NCBI GenBank assembly: GCA_024663395.1
Contig: JANFAH010000071.1
Location: forward strand, 1 to 64,000
Origin: Pisolithus tinctorius
Taxonomy: Eukaryota; Basidiomycota; Agaricomycetes; Boletales; Pisolithaceae
Length of the DNA stretch: 64,000 nt
Direction of reading: 5' to 3'
Positions 12,601-24,118 of the stretch are shown here, piece after piece (within the stretch, counting starts at the first letter, position 1; the number at the start of each line of letters is the position of its first letter). Below the pieces are notes generated by a model. It did not search any database, had not been told where the DNA came from, and saw only the letters and a program-made list of their open reading frames with translations. Made by a program: the position numbers and the translations under genes.

Positions 12601-13090
12601 TTGGCTTGCAGAGGGCATAACAGAGGGTTTAGGAGAAGTGGGTAGACATGTTCAATATACTCAAGTAATGCATAGATGTCAAGTATTTTATGCTGAAGCT
12701 GTGCAATGAACATGATGAGGTCTCAGAAAAGTAGGGGATGTTGTCAAAGACACATGACCTGGTGTTGAGCCAAATGCATCAGAGTGCACAGAGCATCTTG
12801 ACCAACAGGTCGATCTCAAAGGGTGTGGTGGTGGCTGTGCAAACTTTGAAGTGCCTCTTTGAATGCTGAGACTTTTGCACTCTGAAGTGTGCCCACTGCA
12901 AACCAGGAGCCAGTTGGAACAACAAAGTCACTGGGAGTTGGATCATACCATGTAATCTGGAGAGTGGGGATGAAGTGCTTTCAAGGGATGCAGATTGAAT
13001 ACTCATATTGTTTCTCATGTGTCTGTGGCCATTGAAAGCAGTCAACTACCCTGAGATGACCATCAGCACAGCAACAAAGTTCTTCCTCCT
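9650..13090 (-). pseudogene. Decayed multi-copy hypothetical protein, CpG-depleted
   Basis: Minus-strand segments read in order: 13045-12779, 12713-12390 (STWMGCFVRATEVCEALYFA, PLTMNIVHSVQLTYPDSIV), 12448-12095 (YHILPCCAHPLVVGDSLLQD), 12152-11650 (FNWLSAHALWISQVDL, FPSPQMWRDFLNTI, KLAVWDILGEGIINLAQGL) and 11721-11179 (LLYSIFPGESSLVMWSE, RFYVQTAFDFLGQQPSLP). They change frame repeatedly (for example near 12150), so the copy is dead. I recognise this as a long repeat-associated hypothetical protein family of Agaricomycetes from memory; its function is unknown. The 3' portion (9.9-10.7 kb) has duplicated exon-like units. The 5' portion ends at the FB palindrome insertion. Confidence 0.45.
10270..10640 (-). 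repeat. Tandem exon-like units of about 155-160 bp
   Basis: Three copies of a unit containing (G/A)CTAGTTGA end at 10305, 10460 and 10620. Each is followed on the right by a segment with a GGGG(A/C)CCTGT-type core. On the minus strand each unit codes the same short Ser/Pro-rich segment next to a splice-like CAG, so exon plus intron may have been duplicated together. Confidence 0.4.
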
Positions 13091-13101
13091 CAAAAATATA
13101 C

Positions 13102-14673
13102 AGTGAGGGACAAAAGCATTGCAATGTTTGTGAGGTGTGACTTGCTGCTGATGTAGCTTGGGCTATTCTGCACAGATAATCATGATACCTATACCATTGG
13201 AAAGGGGTGACTCTCAGCTTTCCAGTGCATTCAGGTTCAATCCAAACGAAGCAATACATGCTGAGATACACCTTATTCTTTCCAAAAAGTGGATTGCAAC
13301 ACTTTTGTCCCTGACTGGTGAAATAGTGAAAAGTGACCTTTTGATGGGATTGAGGGCATGAAGGATGGGAAAATATGATTACATAATAGACCACATGATC
13401 TTCCAGATGATTTGTCAGCATGTAAACAATGACAAACATTGGACTTGTACCATTAACCCTCCCTCTTTTACCACAACTCATGAAATCATCTCTCTAGCTC
13501 ACATGGTCATTTTCTCAAGGAATTCTTATCAAATACTGGTGGCCACCACAGTGGCATCAGTATAACATGCTCTAAGAACCATCAGTCCCTTAAAAAACCT
13601 GCTGTCAGTCATTCCCTGGACTGTATCCCTCCCCATGCCTGATGTGTTCTGGGACTAATCAGTACTTGGAAGGCTGAAAATGTTATGGAGGTCAATCTGG
13701 CACTTCAGAACATGATGGACAAACTATCCCCCTCTCAACCAATGCATTTCTGGCACAGGGACAGTGGTATGGAGGTTAGGGCAAGACAAAATCCTCTTTA
13801 CCCCTGGGTGTCATCAGAAGGACATGCTACTGAACTGCCATGGAGCAGAATCCTATGCTTCCATCTGGCCCTGAACATTGCCTTTGGTCACATATGACCC
13901 AATAATCCTTCCCCAGTCATCTACAGTTCAGATCAGAGCAAGATGTAATGAACCCTCTTATGGTGCTCAGAGCACAAGGAGGTTTTGTCTCACCCCAACT
14001 TCCATACCACTGTCCCTGTGCCAGAAATGCATTGGTTGAGAGGGGGATAGTTTGTCCATCATGTTCTGAAGTGCCAGATTGACCTCCAAAACATTTTCAG
14101 CCTTCCAAGTACTGATTAGTCCCAGAACACATCAGGCATGGGGAGGGATACAGTCCAGGGAATGACTGACAGCAGGTTTTTTAAGGGACTGATGGTTCTT
14201 AGAGCATGTTATACTGATGCCACTGTGGTGGCCACCAGTATTTGATAAGAATTCCTTGAGAAAATGACCATGTGAGCTAGAGAGATGATTTCATGAGTTG
14301 TGGTAAAAGAGGGAGGGTTAATGGTACAAGTCCAATGTTTGTCATTGTTTACATGCTGACAAATCATCTGGAAGATCATGTGGTCTATTATGTAATCATA
14401 TTTTCCCATCCTTCATGCCCTCAATCCCATCAAAAGGTCACTTTTCACTATTTCACCAGTCAGGGACAAAAGTGTTGCAATCCACTTTTTGGAAAGAATA
14501 AGGTGTATCTCAGCATGTATTGCTTCGTTTGGATTGAACCTGAGTGCACTGGAAAGCTGAGAGTCACCCCTTTCCAATGGTATAGGTATCATGATTATCT
14601 GTGCAGAATAGCCCAAGCTACATCAGCAGCAAGTCACACCTCACAAACATTGCAATGCTTTTGTCCCTCACTG
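13102..14673. mobile_element. FB1: palindromic Tc1/mariner-like foldback element
   Basis: The element starts CAGTGAGGGACAAAAG and ends with its exact complement. It is flanked by TA on both sides (13100-13101 and 14674-14675), the mark of Tc1/mariner insertion. The two arms (about 13102-13800 and 13976-14673) are almost perfect inverted copies of about 700 bp around a loop of about 175 bp. They could form a very long hairpin in DNA or RNA. No transposase frame is present, so it is non-autonomous. Frames within the arms mirror each other and are not genes. It is inserted next to the decayed hypothetical gene to its left. Confidence 0.9.
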
Positions 14674-14675
14674 TA

Positions 14676-16560
14676 TGGTTCTTTGACAAAATCCATGTTA
14701 GGTGATGTGATCACCCAGTTCTCCTTGCATGCAACTGCCCATGCATTGAGTGAAGTAATTGTAGCTGTGGATGTAAGTTAGCCCAGAAAAAAAAAAATAG
14801 CACATACCATCCTGGGGCCAAAGGTATGGTTTGAAAGAGGCTGGGCCAGATGCCATAGAGGATGCTTGAGGGAATCTTCAAGGTCAAAGTAGAGCCAGCA
14901 AGGAGAAAGGGTCAAGAAATGAAATATAACCAGAAAAGCATGCACCAATGCAAGTATAAAACAGGTCCTTGAGGTGTTGAACCATACTAACAATTGGGAA
15001 TCCATGACCTCAGTGACACAAAGTCAATGGAGTGCAGATCGAAGCAACATGAAGTTAGCTTCAGTATAGCAAGTGGCATGAAGCCAACTCAGAGGCAAAT
15101 CAGAGTGGTAGTGCAGAAATAGGACCTAAAAAACACAATTGTCAAAGCCAAGTTCAAGTAATAACAAATAGACAACACCTGAAACACTGTTGAATGAATG
15201 TTGAGGAGTGGTGGCAATGGCAGCAAGGACAACAAAGGAAGAACTCAATTGTTTGTTGTTGTTGTGTGCATGGTTGCCATTGGGAAAGTCATTGCCAGAT
15301 GGATGGAGAATTCCCAAGGGAAAATAACCTAAGTCATGGGATGCTGTCCATACTGTCCATGGCACTGTTCTCCACCTCATTGCCATTCTCACCAGTTTTC
15401 AGCATCATCTTTTGTCTCTGTCAACCTCTGAGGCCCCTCTGCTGTTCCCTCCACCGCCTTCCACCATCCATTGATTTTGTTATGAAACCCCATAGGTCTA
15501 CCCACTGAGCTGGCTTTGTGCCACTCAAATGTCTTGAAGTTGACTTCATGTTGCTTCTGATCAGATTCAGTTGACTTCATGTCACCAAGGTTGCCACATA
15601 TTCATGTCTTTTTCTGTTCTTGTGAATTTCACTGATATTCCTGAGGTGTGCATGATCTTATCAAAGAGGGAGAACTGTCCTAAAGCAGAGTGGTGCCTAC
15701 ATTGATGCAGAAGAGATAAGTCCTTTTACCATTTCTACTCTCCTGAACATCTTGCTAATATTTCCCAGTTGGCTAGCATTTATCTCATCTTATCCACTTC
15801 GTCTCATAATACAATGAGTGGTATGTGTTTACTTGTCCTGTCTGACATGCCTCCTCTACATATTTTATATAGTAGATCATATCATTATCCTTGTTCATCA
15901 GATCTGGCCTATGAACTACCATGCAATGCTGTTCACCACCAAGGCCAAAACCAACCTTCAATGTGACTGTTCCTCAAACTACACTGGTAACAACACTTCG
16001 TCTCACATCACAATCTGTGGTACATGTTTCTCTCTGTCTCTGCATTGTTTCTTTTCAGCATACCTTCCTATCATAGATATGTTTTATGATCTGTCTTCAT
16101 CAGGTCTACTGATGTTGCTTACCAAACAGAGGGTCAAAAATATGCTTCCATGCTTCTATGCCCTGAACTAGTTTGTTCACTCACATCAACATGTAATCAT
16201 TTGGTCATTGTTCCCTTGTGTAGCTGCGGTGCTGGTAGTACCTGCATCCAGGTAAGTTAAGGTGCCAGCAGATGCTCTGTTACCATTATATATATATATT
16301 ACTTCCCTCTGGCTTGAAACACACACTCTACCAGCTAACTTATCAGCCTGGAGTTTCTAACAAAGTGTGTCAGTTTTTCTTTTATCATAATCTTGTTCAT
16401 ATGTTTTTTTTCAGTTATTAAATTTTGTTCTGTTGACCCTGTGTCATTGCCATTCATTCATTCCATTGACCCCATGTCATTTGACATTTTCCCTTGATGG
16501 CCATAAGGTTTTACAAGTCAGCCAGGAAGAAGCTGGTGCCAGTTCAAAAGAGGTGCATAC
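14676..16560. other. CpG-depleted sequence without recognised genes
   Basis: Short frames only. A run of TA repeats lies near 16290. The part 14.7-15.4 kb may continue the minus-strand hypothetical gene interrupted by FB1, but I cannot show it. Confidence 0.35.
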
Positions 16561-16574
16561 ACCTTTTGGCTGAA

Positions 16575-16650
16575 AAACATAAATAGGCACCAACTTCCTT
16601 TCCTCCTCATCTCTTTTTCTACCCCCAGTCATTCATTGAATCACTAATCA
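16575..16650 (+). promoter_or_regulatory. Possible TATA and CT-rich initiator region
   Basis: CATAAATAGG at about 16578 is followed by a CT-rich tract and an ATG at 16651, a common fungal core-promoter layout. It precedes a dead gene copy, so any activity is doubtful. Confidence 0.3.
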
Positions 16651-19600
16651 TGTCCACTCCTTTTTGCTCTTCATTTGATTTTATACTCTTGCTTGAATTC
16701 AAATCAGCAAGGAACTGGGTGACTATGTGTTCCCAGAGAACTCCCCCACTGTGTGACTGCATGTCTGCTGTGTGATTCTTGCTGTGCCTCCACAAATGTC
16801 ACCCTCTGATCCCTCTATGAAGATTGGCCCCCCTGTTGGGGTTTGCAGGTCAAAAAGAATCAAGGGTACTGCAACATCACCCAGTAAAATCCAACCTGGG
16901 CAAGGTGCAAAGAAGCACCATTGCACCATCAAACCTGGTACATATGCATAATTTACCCTGTCTTCCATGCTTGTGCTCAACCTCCTTCCAGCAGCACCAA
17001 CCAGAAACCATGATACTGGTCCTGAGGTTAGAGCTGCATTAGGTCCCTTTTTTTTTTGGCTTGCTGACCTTCATTTTCAGGAGGCCAGATCTAGTGTAGC
17101 TTGACATCCAACTCACAAGCCATGTCCATGGCATCCCTCGCAAGGTTTAACAGAAAAGGAGTGTGAAGAAGAGTATCTCAATTCCTTTCACTTGACAATG
17201 GTTCCACTGAAAGATGGTACAAAATTGGACTGCTGTACTGCCCTTGAGCAGCTCTGTGGAGGCATGATCACTATGCAGGATATAGTCAATGAGGATGATT
17301 GTTCAGTGTCGCTGCTAGCTGTCCCCTCCAATACTCCTTCAGACAATGAGGATCATTGTAAACAATGTAAGTTTGTATTCTCTTGTGACCATATTCCCTC
17401 TCAATGTCACCACTAGCTGTCCCCCCCAGTACCACTCCAGATGCACATCTGTGCTGTGGCCTCCAGAGTGTGTCCAACGATGAGGATGATTGTGAACAAT
17501 GTAAGTTTGTATCTATACACAACCATACCTCTTCTCAACATCACTACCAGCTGTCCCCCCCAATATCCCTTCAGATGCACATTTGTCCCATGCCCTTCAG
17601 AACATGTCCAGTGATGAGGATGATCATGAACAATGTAAGTTTGTATCCTATGAAGTCATATTCCCCTTAAAGGCTGACCCCCCAAATGCCCCTTCAGCTT
17701 GTCACCCACCCTGTACCCCTCAGAAGGTCTCCTACAATGACCAGTCCATGGAGAGTGAAGAAGATGAGCAAGCAGTGGCAGTTGTTATGCATAGTGAAGA
17801 CCCTGCTGACTTTGGAGAAGTTTACCATCCAAGCAATGTTGACCACCAACCCTCAGGTATTGTATTTAATGGCACTACTTTTATTTACATAGCGCTTATA
17901 CTCCAAACAGACAACAGTGATGATGAACATAGTGACAGTGACTGGTCCACCACTGTGAGGTACAACCTTAAATGTCAGCAGACAGCAAGAGAAATTCGAG
18001 CTGGGAATTATGACCTTGACACTCATCTGTCCACCCCTCCTCTTGACTTTCCTTCTTCTGAAGATACTGCAGACACTGAAGGTACTGTGGACACTGAAGA
18101 TACTGGTGAACTTAGAAAGTGCAAAGGGAAATCTACTCATATTCTGCCCAAGGTCAGTAGATGCTCTGAATCCAATGAGGATGGGTTTGCTGCAGAGAAT
18201 GGACCCCTGACTTTAAGGCATGGTAGGCTCCCCATCAATGCCTTACAGAAGGCACAGGCACTTGGTGTGCACACCACTCATCAGGCTTGGTATGTGAGTA
18301 CCAACCCTAAATTGTCCAACAGTGAGTACCTTTGTGTTCATTTCCCTCCTCAATCCTGACTTGGTCATAGAATCCATGAATGATTACTACAGCTGCCAGA
18401 TGAAACATTATGACAGTCATAAAGATGAGGGAGAACATCCTGAGCTGTGGGTGAAAATTTGGAAGTTCTGGAATGAGAGTATCAATGGTACCAAGGACAT
18501 GAGTTTGAAGGTGATGGTTGGCCAGGTAATGATGTGCAGGGATTCCTTCACACAATCAGTTCATGATGTTCCCCTTCCCCCCTCCTATTTTTTTTTTCTG
18601 ATTCATGGCATAATTATATCTTTGTGCAGGCACAAACATGGAGTAATGTGGAGGGCATCCATGTTTTTGGATGTGTCATTTATAGTGGAAATGATGAAGC
18701 TGCATGCCAAGCTCAGGGTGTCTTTGCTGGCTCTTTGCTCTGCATGCAACTTGCAAGCAAGAGGCAGACAGATGTTGCGAAATTATTGGATTTTCTCTCT
18801 ATGATTATCAAGTGAGTACAATCATTGTGGGTCAGGTTTACACTGACAATTTAGTCTAGATATAAAATCCTTGACTCTGCTGCTTCCATCCCACTACCCA
18901 ACTTTGCCCTGTTATCACAAAAGTCATATGACCATGCTCTTGCATTACAATCCCAGGAAGTCAGACATGATCGAAATTGGCATATCTTACCCCTGATGAT
19001 CTCACAGAAGTTCCATAAGTCACTACAACTATCTCTATCTGATCTACTAGCTGAAGCCCCACAGATGAAGCCAAGATCAAGTGTGGGCAGAAGAACATTC
19101 CATGGAAGGTGCTGCTGGACCTGCTCTTTGTCCACAAGCATACCATTGTTGATTGGCCAGCTGGAGTTCCAGCAGTTGGTCCTGATTTCAATGTGAAGTG
19201 CCTCAATGCTGACAAGCTCCATGCTCTCACTGTTCCATTTTTGAAAGAGCAGATGGAACAAGATTACAATTTGGAGGCTCCAGCAGAGGAGGAAGAAGAC
19301 CACTTTGTGCCAGCACCTGCTTCATTGTTTTATCTCAAGCATTGGACAGCTGGTGAGCATAACTGATCTTGCACAATTATGCTGGCCTGACTAACATGAA
19401 TTATTCACACCAGCTTCAGCTGTTGTGAAAAGCTGACCCAAAAGCCTTTGACATTCCATTAGTAGTGAATATGCTTCATCACTCCCTCTGCCTCATTTCC
19501 AACTCGCAAGCATTTGTCAAAGTGCTCCCCCCAAAAATGCACCAAAAGGGCCCTGACCAGGAGGCAGCCCCTTGTCTCCCCCCACCCCCAGCTGAAGCAC

Positions 19601-19930
19601 AACCCCACCCACACACATGAGGCCATGCAGCACCAAACACCTGCAATGCTCATTGACCCCCTCCAGCATCCAAGTATTCACCTCTTCCTCCCTCATCACC
19701 ACCTGACAACTCACCTTGCTCATCTCCTCCATGAGCTATGCATGATCCTGCTCTGGTAGCATGTCATCTACAACATGGTGCCTCCCATAGCCACTCTCCA
19801 ACCCTGCATTCCCACTGCCACCCCCACCACCGATCACAGAAGCATTGTCAAGAATATCCAGAAGATGGAAGTGAGAATGACACAGGCCCATCGCAGGTAT
19901 GCTGTTAGTCTGACCTGAATGCATTATACT
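16651..19930 (+). pseudogene. Decayed repeat-associated hypothetical protein, many exons
   Basis: The frame can be followed in pieces: start near 16651, AKLDCCTALEQL-like segment at 17200, duplicated mini-exons at 17343-17697, acidic segment NSDDEHSDSDWSTTVRYNLK (17910), RHGRLPINALQKAQALGVHT (18230), ELWVKIWKFWNESINGTKDM (18445), TWSNVEGIHVFGCVIYSGND (18630), TDVAKLLDFLSMIIK (18770), TIVDWPAGVPAVGPDF (19140) and VPFLKEQMEQDYNLEAPAEE (19230). GT-AG introns separate several of them (for example 18527-18629). Frame shifts and stops at about 16780 and 18850-19110 show decay. I know this family only as a multi-copy hypothetical of Agaricomycete genomes; its role is unknown. Confidence 0.5.
17343..17697 (+). 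repeat. Tandemly duplicated 60-bp exons with intact splice sites
   Basis: Exons 17441-17500 and 17575-17634 are both exactly 60 bp, repeat at a period of 134 bp, and are each bounded by a CAG acceptor and a GTAAGTTTGTAT donor. A shorter exon (17343-17366) with the same donor precedes them and an acceptor at 17695-17697 follows. Each unit codes an acidic segment ending DEDDxEQ. A 60-bp exon adds 20 codons without changing frame. Confidence 0.7.
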
Positions 19931-20070
19931 GACCCAATGCAGAGTGGTTGAGTATGTTTATCAGAGCCCCCCATGCAAGAGACACCACTATCCATCTGAT
20001 GATGAAGATGGCTACCCCCATAATCATTATATCTGCTACTGAGGTATGTTATGTACACCTATGTTACATA

Positions 20071-20537
20071 CCCCCATCTTCACTGATTACATGCATAACC
20101 CAGTGCTCATTGATGATACCCCCCTCCCCATTCATTAGTACTATGGACACTGATCCTTACCTTTCAGCGAGCACCACCCCACATGGCCATTGCTGCAGAG
20201 GTATGTCATACACATTTTGATTACCATCTCATCCCCACTGATTCTATGCATGGCCCAGTTGCTCACCAATGATACCCTTCCTACCCTTGTACTTTCCATT
20301 CATTAACACTGTAGATACAGAGTCAAAGACTTCATCCCCACTGACTCTATACATGGCCCAGCATTTGCCAATGATACCCTTCCTACCCTCGTACTTCCCA
20401 TTCATTAACACTGTAGATACAGAGTTGAAGACTTCATCCCCACTAATTCTATACATGGCCCAGTGTTTGCCAATGATACCCTTCCTACCCTCATACTTCC
20501 CATTCATTAATGCTGTAGATACAGAGTCAAAGGCTTT
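20071..20537 (+). repeat. Tandem repeat with 102-103-bp period
   Basis: Units start at 20230, 20333 and 20435 with CATCCCCACT, and a diverged unit lies at 20071-20163. All share GATACCCTTCCTACCCT and TTCATTAA motifs. The array lies in or beside introns of the preceding decayed gene. Its long frames in both directions only reflect a period divisible by three. Confidence 0.75.
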
Positions 20538-21300
20538 GTTTAATCTTACAGTGTGTTGCCTTACATAATGTGTTGCTGGATGCCTCAAAGTCCAGTCTGA
20601 AATTTGGTTTTTCCTCTGTGTTTTTGCTGGACTGGTGACACCTATCTTGATGGAGATTATAAAGTGCCAGTGTGGTGGTGACTTAGGTGCGCTTTGGCCA
20701 TGCTTACATAATCACCTTAGAGGCATACATAGTGATACATTCCCTTCACTATTCCCTCAGTAGTTTCACACCTACTGAGGTAGCCTATAGGTTTCAATAT
20801 ATCTGTGGCATGGTCTGACCTGCCCATTGTTTTTTTGGGAGGTGTCTGATGCTTCATGATTTGTAGAGGGGCTGATGTGCATGACTACATCCCTTGTTTG
20901 TGCTGTCCTCTTTGCCAGTACTAGTGCAGTCTCACAGTGATGAACATGATGCACATGTCTTCAGCTTGGCTACCTGGCTGAGATGGGCACTGAGCAGTTC
21001 CCCCCTATTACTGACCTTGGAATTCACTTGTTCTCAGGATGCTTTGGAGTTGAAGGCTCATTCAGAAGCAAAGGTTGATGATGAAGCCATCCTGTTCTCA
21101 ACTCCTGGCTTTACCAATTTCTTAAAAGCTGTTGTCCACATTTCATTTCTCCCCCACTGCATGCTATGTCTGGGGACTGTGCAGTGTGCCTACTCATTCC
21201 CCATGATTGAAAACTTGGTGATGCACACTAATCAAAACATGCACTAGGTTTAGTAGGCAAGACATAATTTTGTAACTTTACAATTGAGCATAAACTGACT
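20538..21300. other. No feature recognised
   Basis: CpG-poor DNA with short frames (the longest is 117 codons at 20894-21247) and no domain that I can name. Confidence 0.35.
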
Positions 21301-21317
21301 TGACCTTGCTTGTGAAT

Positions 21318-22150
21318 GGTCACTGCAGAACCCAAAGGTTCATATATCAATGTCTGACAGATATCCACCTGTGTCAGGTGGCAGAGTTGTAGGAGGAAAG
21401 TGTATACCATTTAGCTTCCACCATTGGATGTTACCTCACTTTACCAAGGATGACTTCGGTTCAGAGGTGAGTGGATTGATGGAGAACCATACCTGTGTGG
21501 GCTGACCCTGCAGGAGCCCTGTTTCCATGCCATGGTTGGTCAAGAAGCTCTCATTGATACTGTTGTCAATGGTGGAGACAGGCTATATCCAATGATGTCT
21601 CATCAAGGTGCCAGAGGATGTCATGGTCCACTATGGCAGTGTGGTGCATGATCCATTGGGTGACCTCATCCAGTTCATGTACAAAGAGTTGGTTGGTGTG
21701 ACCCAGGGCAGTCTGATATATATTGTCTTCTGCAAGAAAGGTCCTGTCATGTGTCAGGTCTTCACTGGTATACAAATGGTCATCAACTACTGGCTTTTCC
21801 ATAATGGTTTCAGGATCAGCAATGGTGATCTATTGCTGGACTGAAAGCGACAAGCTTCATCACCAAAGAAAATTGCAGAAAGGAAGCAGAGGGTCCAGGA
21901 GATTATTGATGATCCATATCACAACCACTTGAAGGCCATGGCTAGCATGACTATCCTAGAATCCTTCAAGAGTATGATTGAGTGTGAATTTAACCTTGAT
22001 TGTGACCATTCTGGTTGATATGTACAGGAGCACTTGAAGGAGGACAACAATGTCAAGCAGATGGTTACTGCAGTATCAAAATGTTCATATATCAATGTCT
22101 CACAGATGTCTGTCTGTGTTGGGCAGCAGAGTGGAAGGAAAGTGTATACC
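21318..22150 (+). pseudogene. RNA polymerase II largest subunit (RPB1) fragments
   Basis: Two partial copies lie out of order. At 21318-21690 the translation in shifting frames follows the conserved RPB1 core: KGSYINV, a remnant of the VGQQ segment, LPHFTKDDFGSE, GLMENHTC, then VPEDVMVHYGSVV and LGDLIQFMY, covering the bridge-helix neighbourhood. At 21691-22145 an earlier part of the same protein follows: GVTQGSLIYIVFCKKGP, VINYWLFHNGFRISNGD, ILESFKSMIECEFN, then [11 protein letters not shown] and [17 protein letters not shown]1 forms the catalytic centre of RNA polymerase II, but these pieces have stops and shifts and are heavily CpG-depleted. They are relics of a captured or duplicated gene. 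The copy is cut at 22150 by solo LTR G3. Confidence 0.7.
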
Positions 22151-22965
22151 TGTCAAAGTCGGACAACACCCCTGGCTCCTTCTTAGGGCGGAGTTGGAGC
22201 GGGTTGGGCTGCGGAGTACAGCGGTCAAAGTCCGAAGCAAATCCGACCACTGGGTGGCGAGATATTCAACGAACAGTGAGTGGAGGGGTATGAAGGGAAG
22301 TTTCGGAGGCTGAGGTCGGAGTCAGAGCCGGAGGTCAGAGGTCAGAGGTCAGATGAGAGGGCGTTGGGTTCAGCTAGTGCGCTGCCCCCTTGCGCGAGCT
22401 CAGCCCTCGTATTTCAGAGGTGGAGCGGACTCAGAGGAAGTGGAGACGAAACTCTGGAGGGGACTGAGAGGGAGTCAAAGGTGGGGACTTTATTCAATAT
22501 TTGTACTGATTACATCGGAGTACTATGTGGCCTTATATACGATGTAGGTCAAGGGCGGTGTAGTACGGAATGTAAACCAATAAGTGTATAGTGGGTTAGA
22601 GTCCTTCCGACACAAGGGATAGAGAGTAGGGACGACGGGGACCTTAACTGAGACAAGGAAACTACTACAACGAGGAAGAGAGGGTAAATACCGAAGAAGC
22701 GGAAGAATGGAGAAAACCGACACAAGGGTGGAACCCTATCTAGGATGCAGGGCCGCAAGTCCAACAGCCCATGTGACCAACCTTAGGGCAGAGTTGAGCA
22801 GAGTTGGTCAGAACATGGACAGGGGAACTCGGAGAGGTGTGGAGACATGTCAGGAGGGTCGGAGGAGCGTGGGAACACGTCGGAGGAGGGCGGAGAAGCG
22901 CGGGAACATGTTGGAGGAGGGCGGAGTAGGTATTAGGGGCTTACGCTGGTGTCATGGTCATGACA
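22151..22965 (-). mobile_element. Solo LTR G3
   Basis: An 815-bp unit runs TGTCAAAGTC...GGTCATGACA and is flanked by the 5-bp duplication ATACC (22146-22150 and 22966-22970). Read on the minus strand it starts TGTCATG and ends TTTGACA like G1 and G2, with which it shares the block around CTCTGAAATACGAGGGCTGA. A TATA-like GTATATAAGG lies on the minus strand near 22540. It is CpG-rich inside CpG-depleted flanks, so it is a much younger insertion. No internal coding region remains. Confidence 0.9.
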
Positions 22966-22970
22966 ATACC

Positions 22971-23310
22971 ATTCAGCTTCCACCATTGGACATTACCTTA
23001 TTGTGCAGGGAGTTCAAGCACAAGTACTGTGTTGATGTTACAGGCAAGAAGGGTGGCTTCCATGCTGGAGTTCTGCAGATTGGTATTGATTACTCCCCAC
23101 TACATGCCTGTCAAGTTGTAAACTATCATTCACAATGCTGTTCAGATCTTCCACATTGACCACTGCAAGCCTAGCAACCTTGAACCAGGATACATTGTCA
23201 ACAAAGTCCACCAACTCATGTAGAAGCTGCTGGCTGTGCTGGGTGATGATGAACTCGACAGGAAAGGTTGGACCTCCTACACCTGCAGGCACACCTGTGA
23301 TGATCATTAA
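22971..23310 (+). pseudogene. RPB1 fragment, continuation after solo LTR G3
   Basis: After the ATACC duplication the RPB1 reading resumes with FHHWTLP, then FKHKYCVDVTG and GVLQIGIDYS. In another frame AVQIFHIDHCKPSNLEPGYI follows, matching the conserved IxxIIQNAxxxFHIDH...PSDL segment. Internal RPB1 sequence is missing compared with the normal order, and there are in-frame stops, for example near 23124. Confidence 0.65.
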
Positions 23311-23460
23311 TTATATGTATGACACTCCTTGCATGCTTGTATTGATGTTGTTGTACTGCATGTACCATATCAAGGTGGGCACTTGTGGCATCCAGGGATG
23401 CCCAGAAGGCTTATGGTGTGCTAGGTGATTGATGTCAAGGGTAGGGATCTGCCATGTCAA

Positions 23461-24118
23461 GGATGGAAAACCTCCAACTTGACATGGAGAATCCCTAGTG
23501 GGCCATGGAGAATCTCCAGCTAGACCATGTAGAATCCCCAACATGACATGGAGAATCTCCACCCTTGACATAGAGAATCACCAGTGGGCCATGGAGAACC
23601 TCCACCTTTGAAATGGAGAATCTCCAACATGGCATGGAGAATCCCCAGTGGGCCATGGAGAATCCCCAACATGGCATGGAGAATCCCCATCCTTGACATG
23701 GAGAATCTCCACAGGTCATGGAGAATCCCCACAGTTGACATGGAGAACCCTCCAACATGAAATGGAGAATTCCCACAGTTCTTGGAGAATCCCCACACTT
23801 GACATGGAGAATCCCCACATTTGATATGGAAAATCCCCAGTGGGCCATGGAGAATCCCCAACATGGCATGGAGAATCTCCAACATGACATGGAGAATCCC
23901 CAGTGGGCCATGGAGAATCCCCAACATGGCATGGAGAATCCCCATCCTTGACATGGAGAATCTCCACAGGTCATGGAGAATCCCCACAGTTGACATGGAG
24001 AACCCCCACAGGCCATGGGTAATCTCCAACATGACATGGAGAACCCCCACACTTGACAAGGAGAATCCCCAACATGACATACACTCAATCCCCAGCAGGA
24101 CATGGAGTATGCACTTAG
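23461..24118. repeat. Minisatellite, about 30 units of 20-22 bp
   Basis: Units have the form CATGGAGAATCYCCA plus 6-8 variable bases (GTGGGC, ACATGR, CTTGA and others). The core TGGAGA-A-TCTCCA is an odd-length palindrome. Some linker words recur in the same order at about 23640-23750 and 23870-24000, showing block duplication. The long open frames on both strands are by-products of the repeat. Confidence 0.85.

Noticed and set aside
13158..14616. Mirror-image ORFs (67 and 66 codons, and about 165) on opposite strands
   Set aside because: They are the same sequence in the two arms of FB1, with no transposase similarity.
20244..20588. Frames of about 100 codons on both strands
   Set aside because: Produced by a tandem repeat whose period is divisible by three.
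23461..24118. CRISPR-like array, or heptad repeats of an RPB1 C-terminal domain
   Set aside because: Unit length varies between 20 and 22 bp and there are no unique spacers. The frame is not kept and the encoded words are not YSPTSPS, although RPB1 pieces lie next to it.
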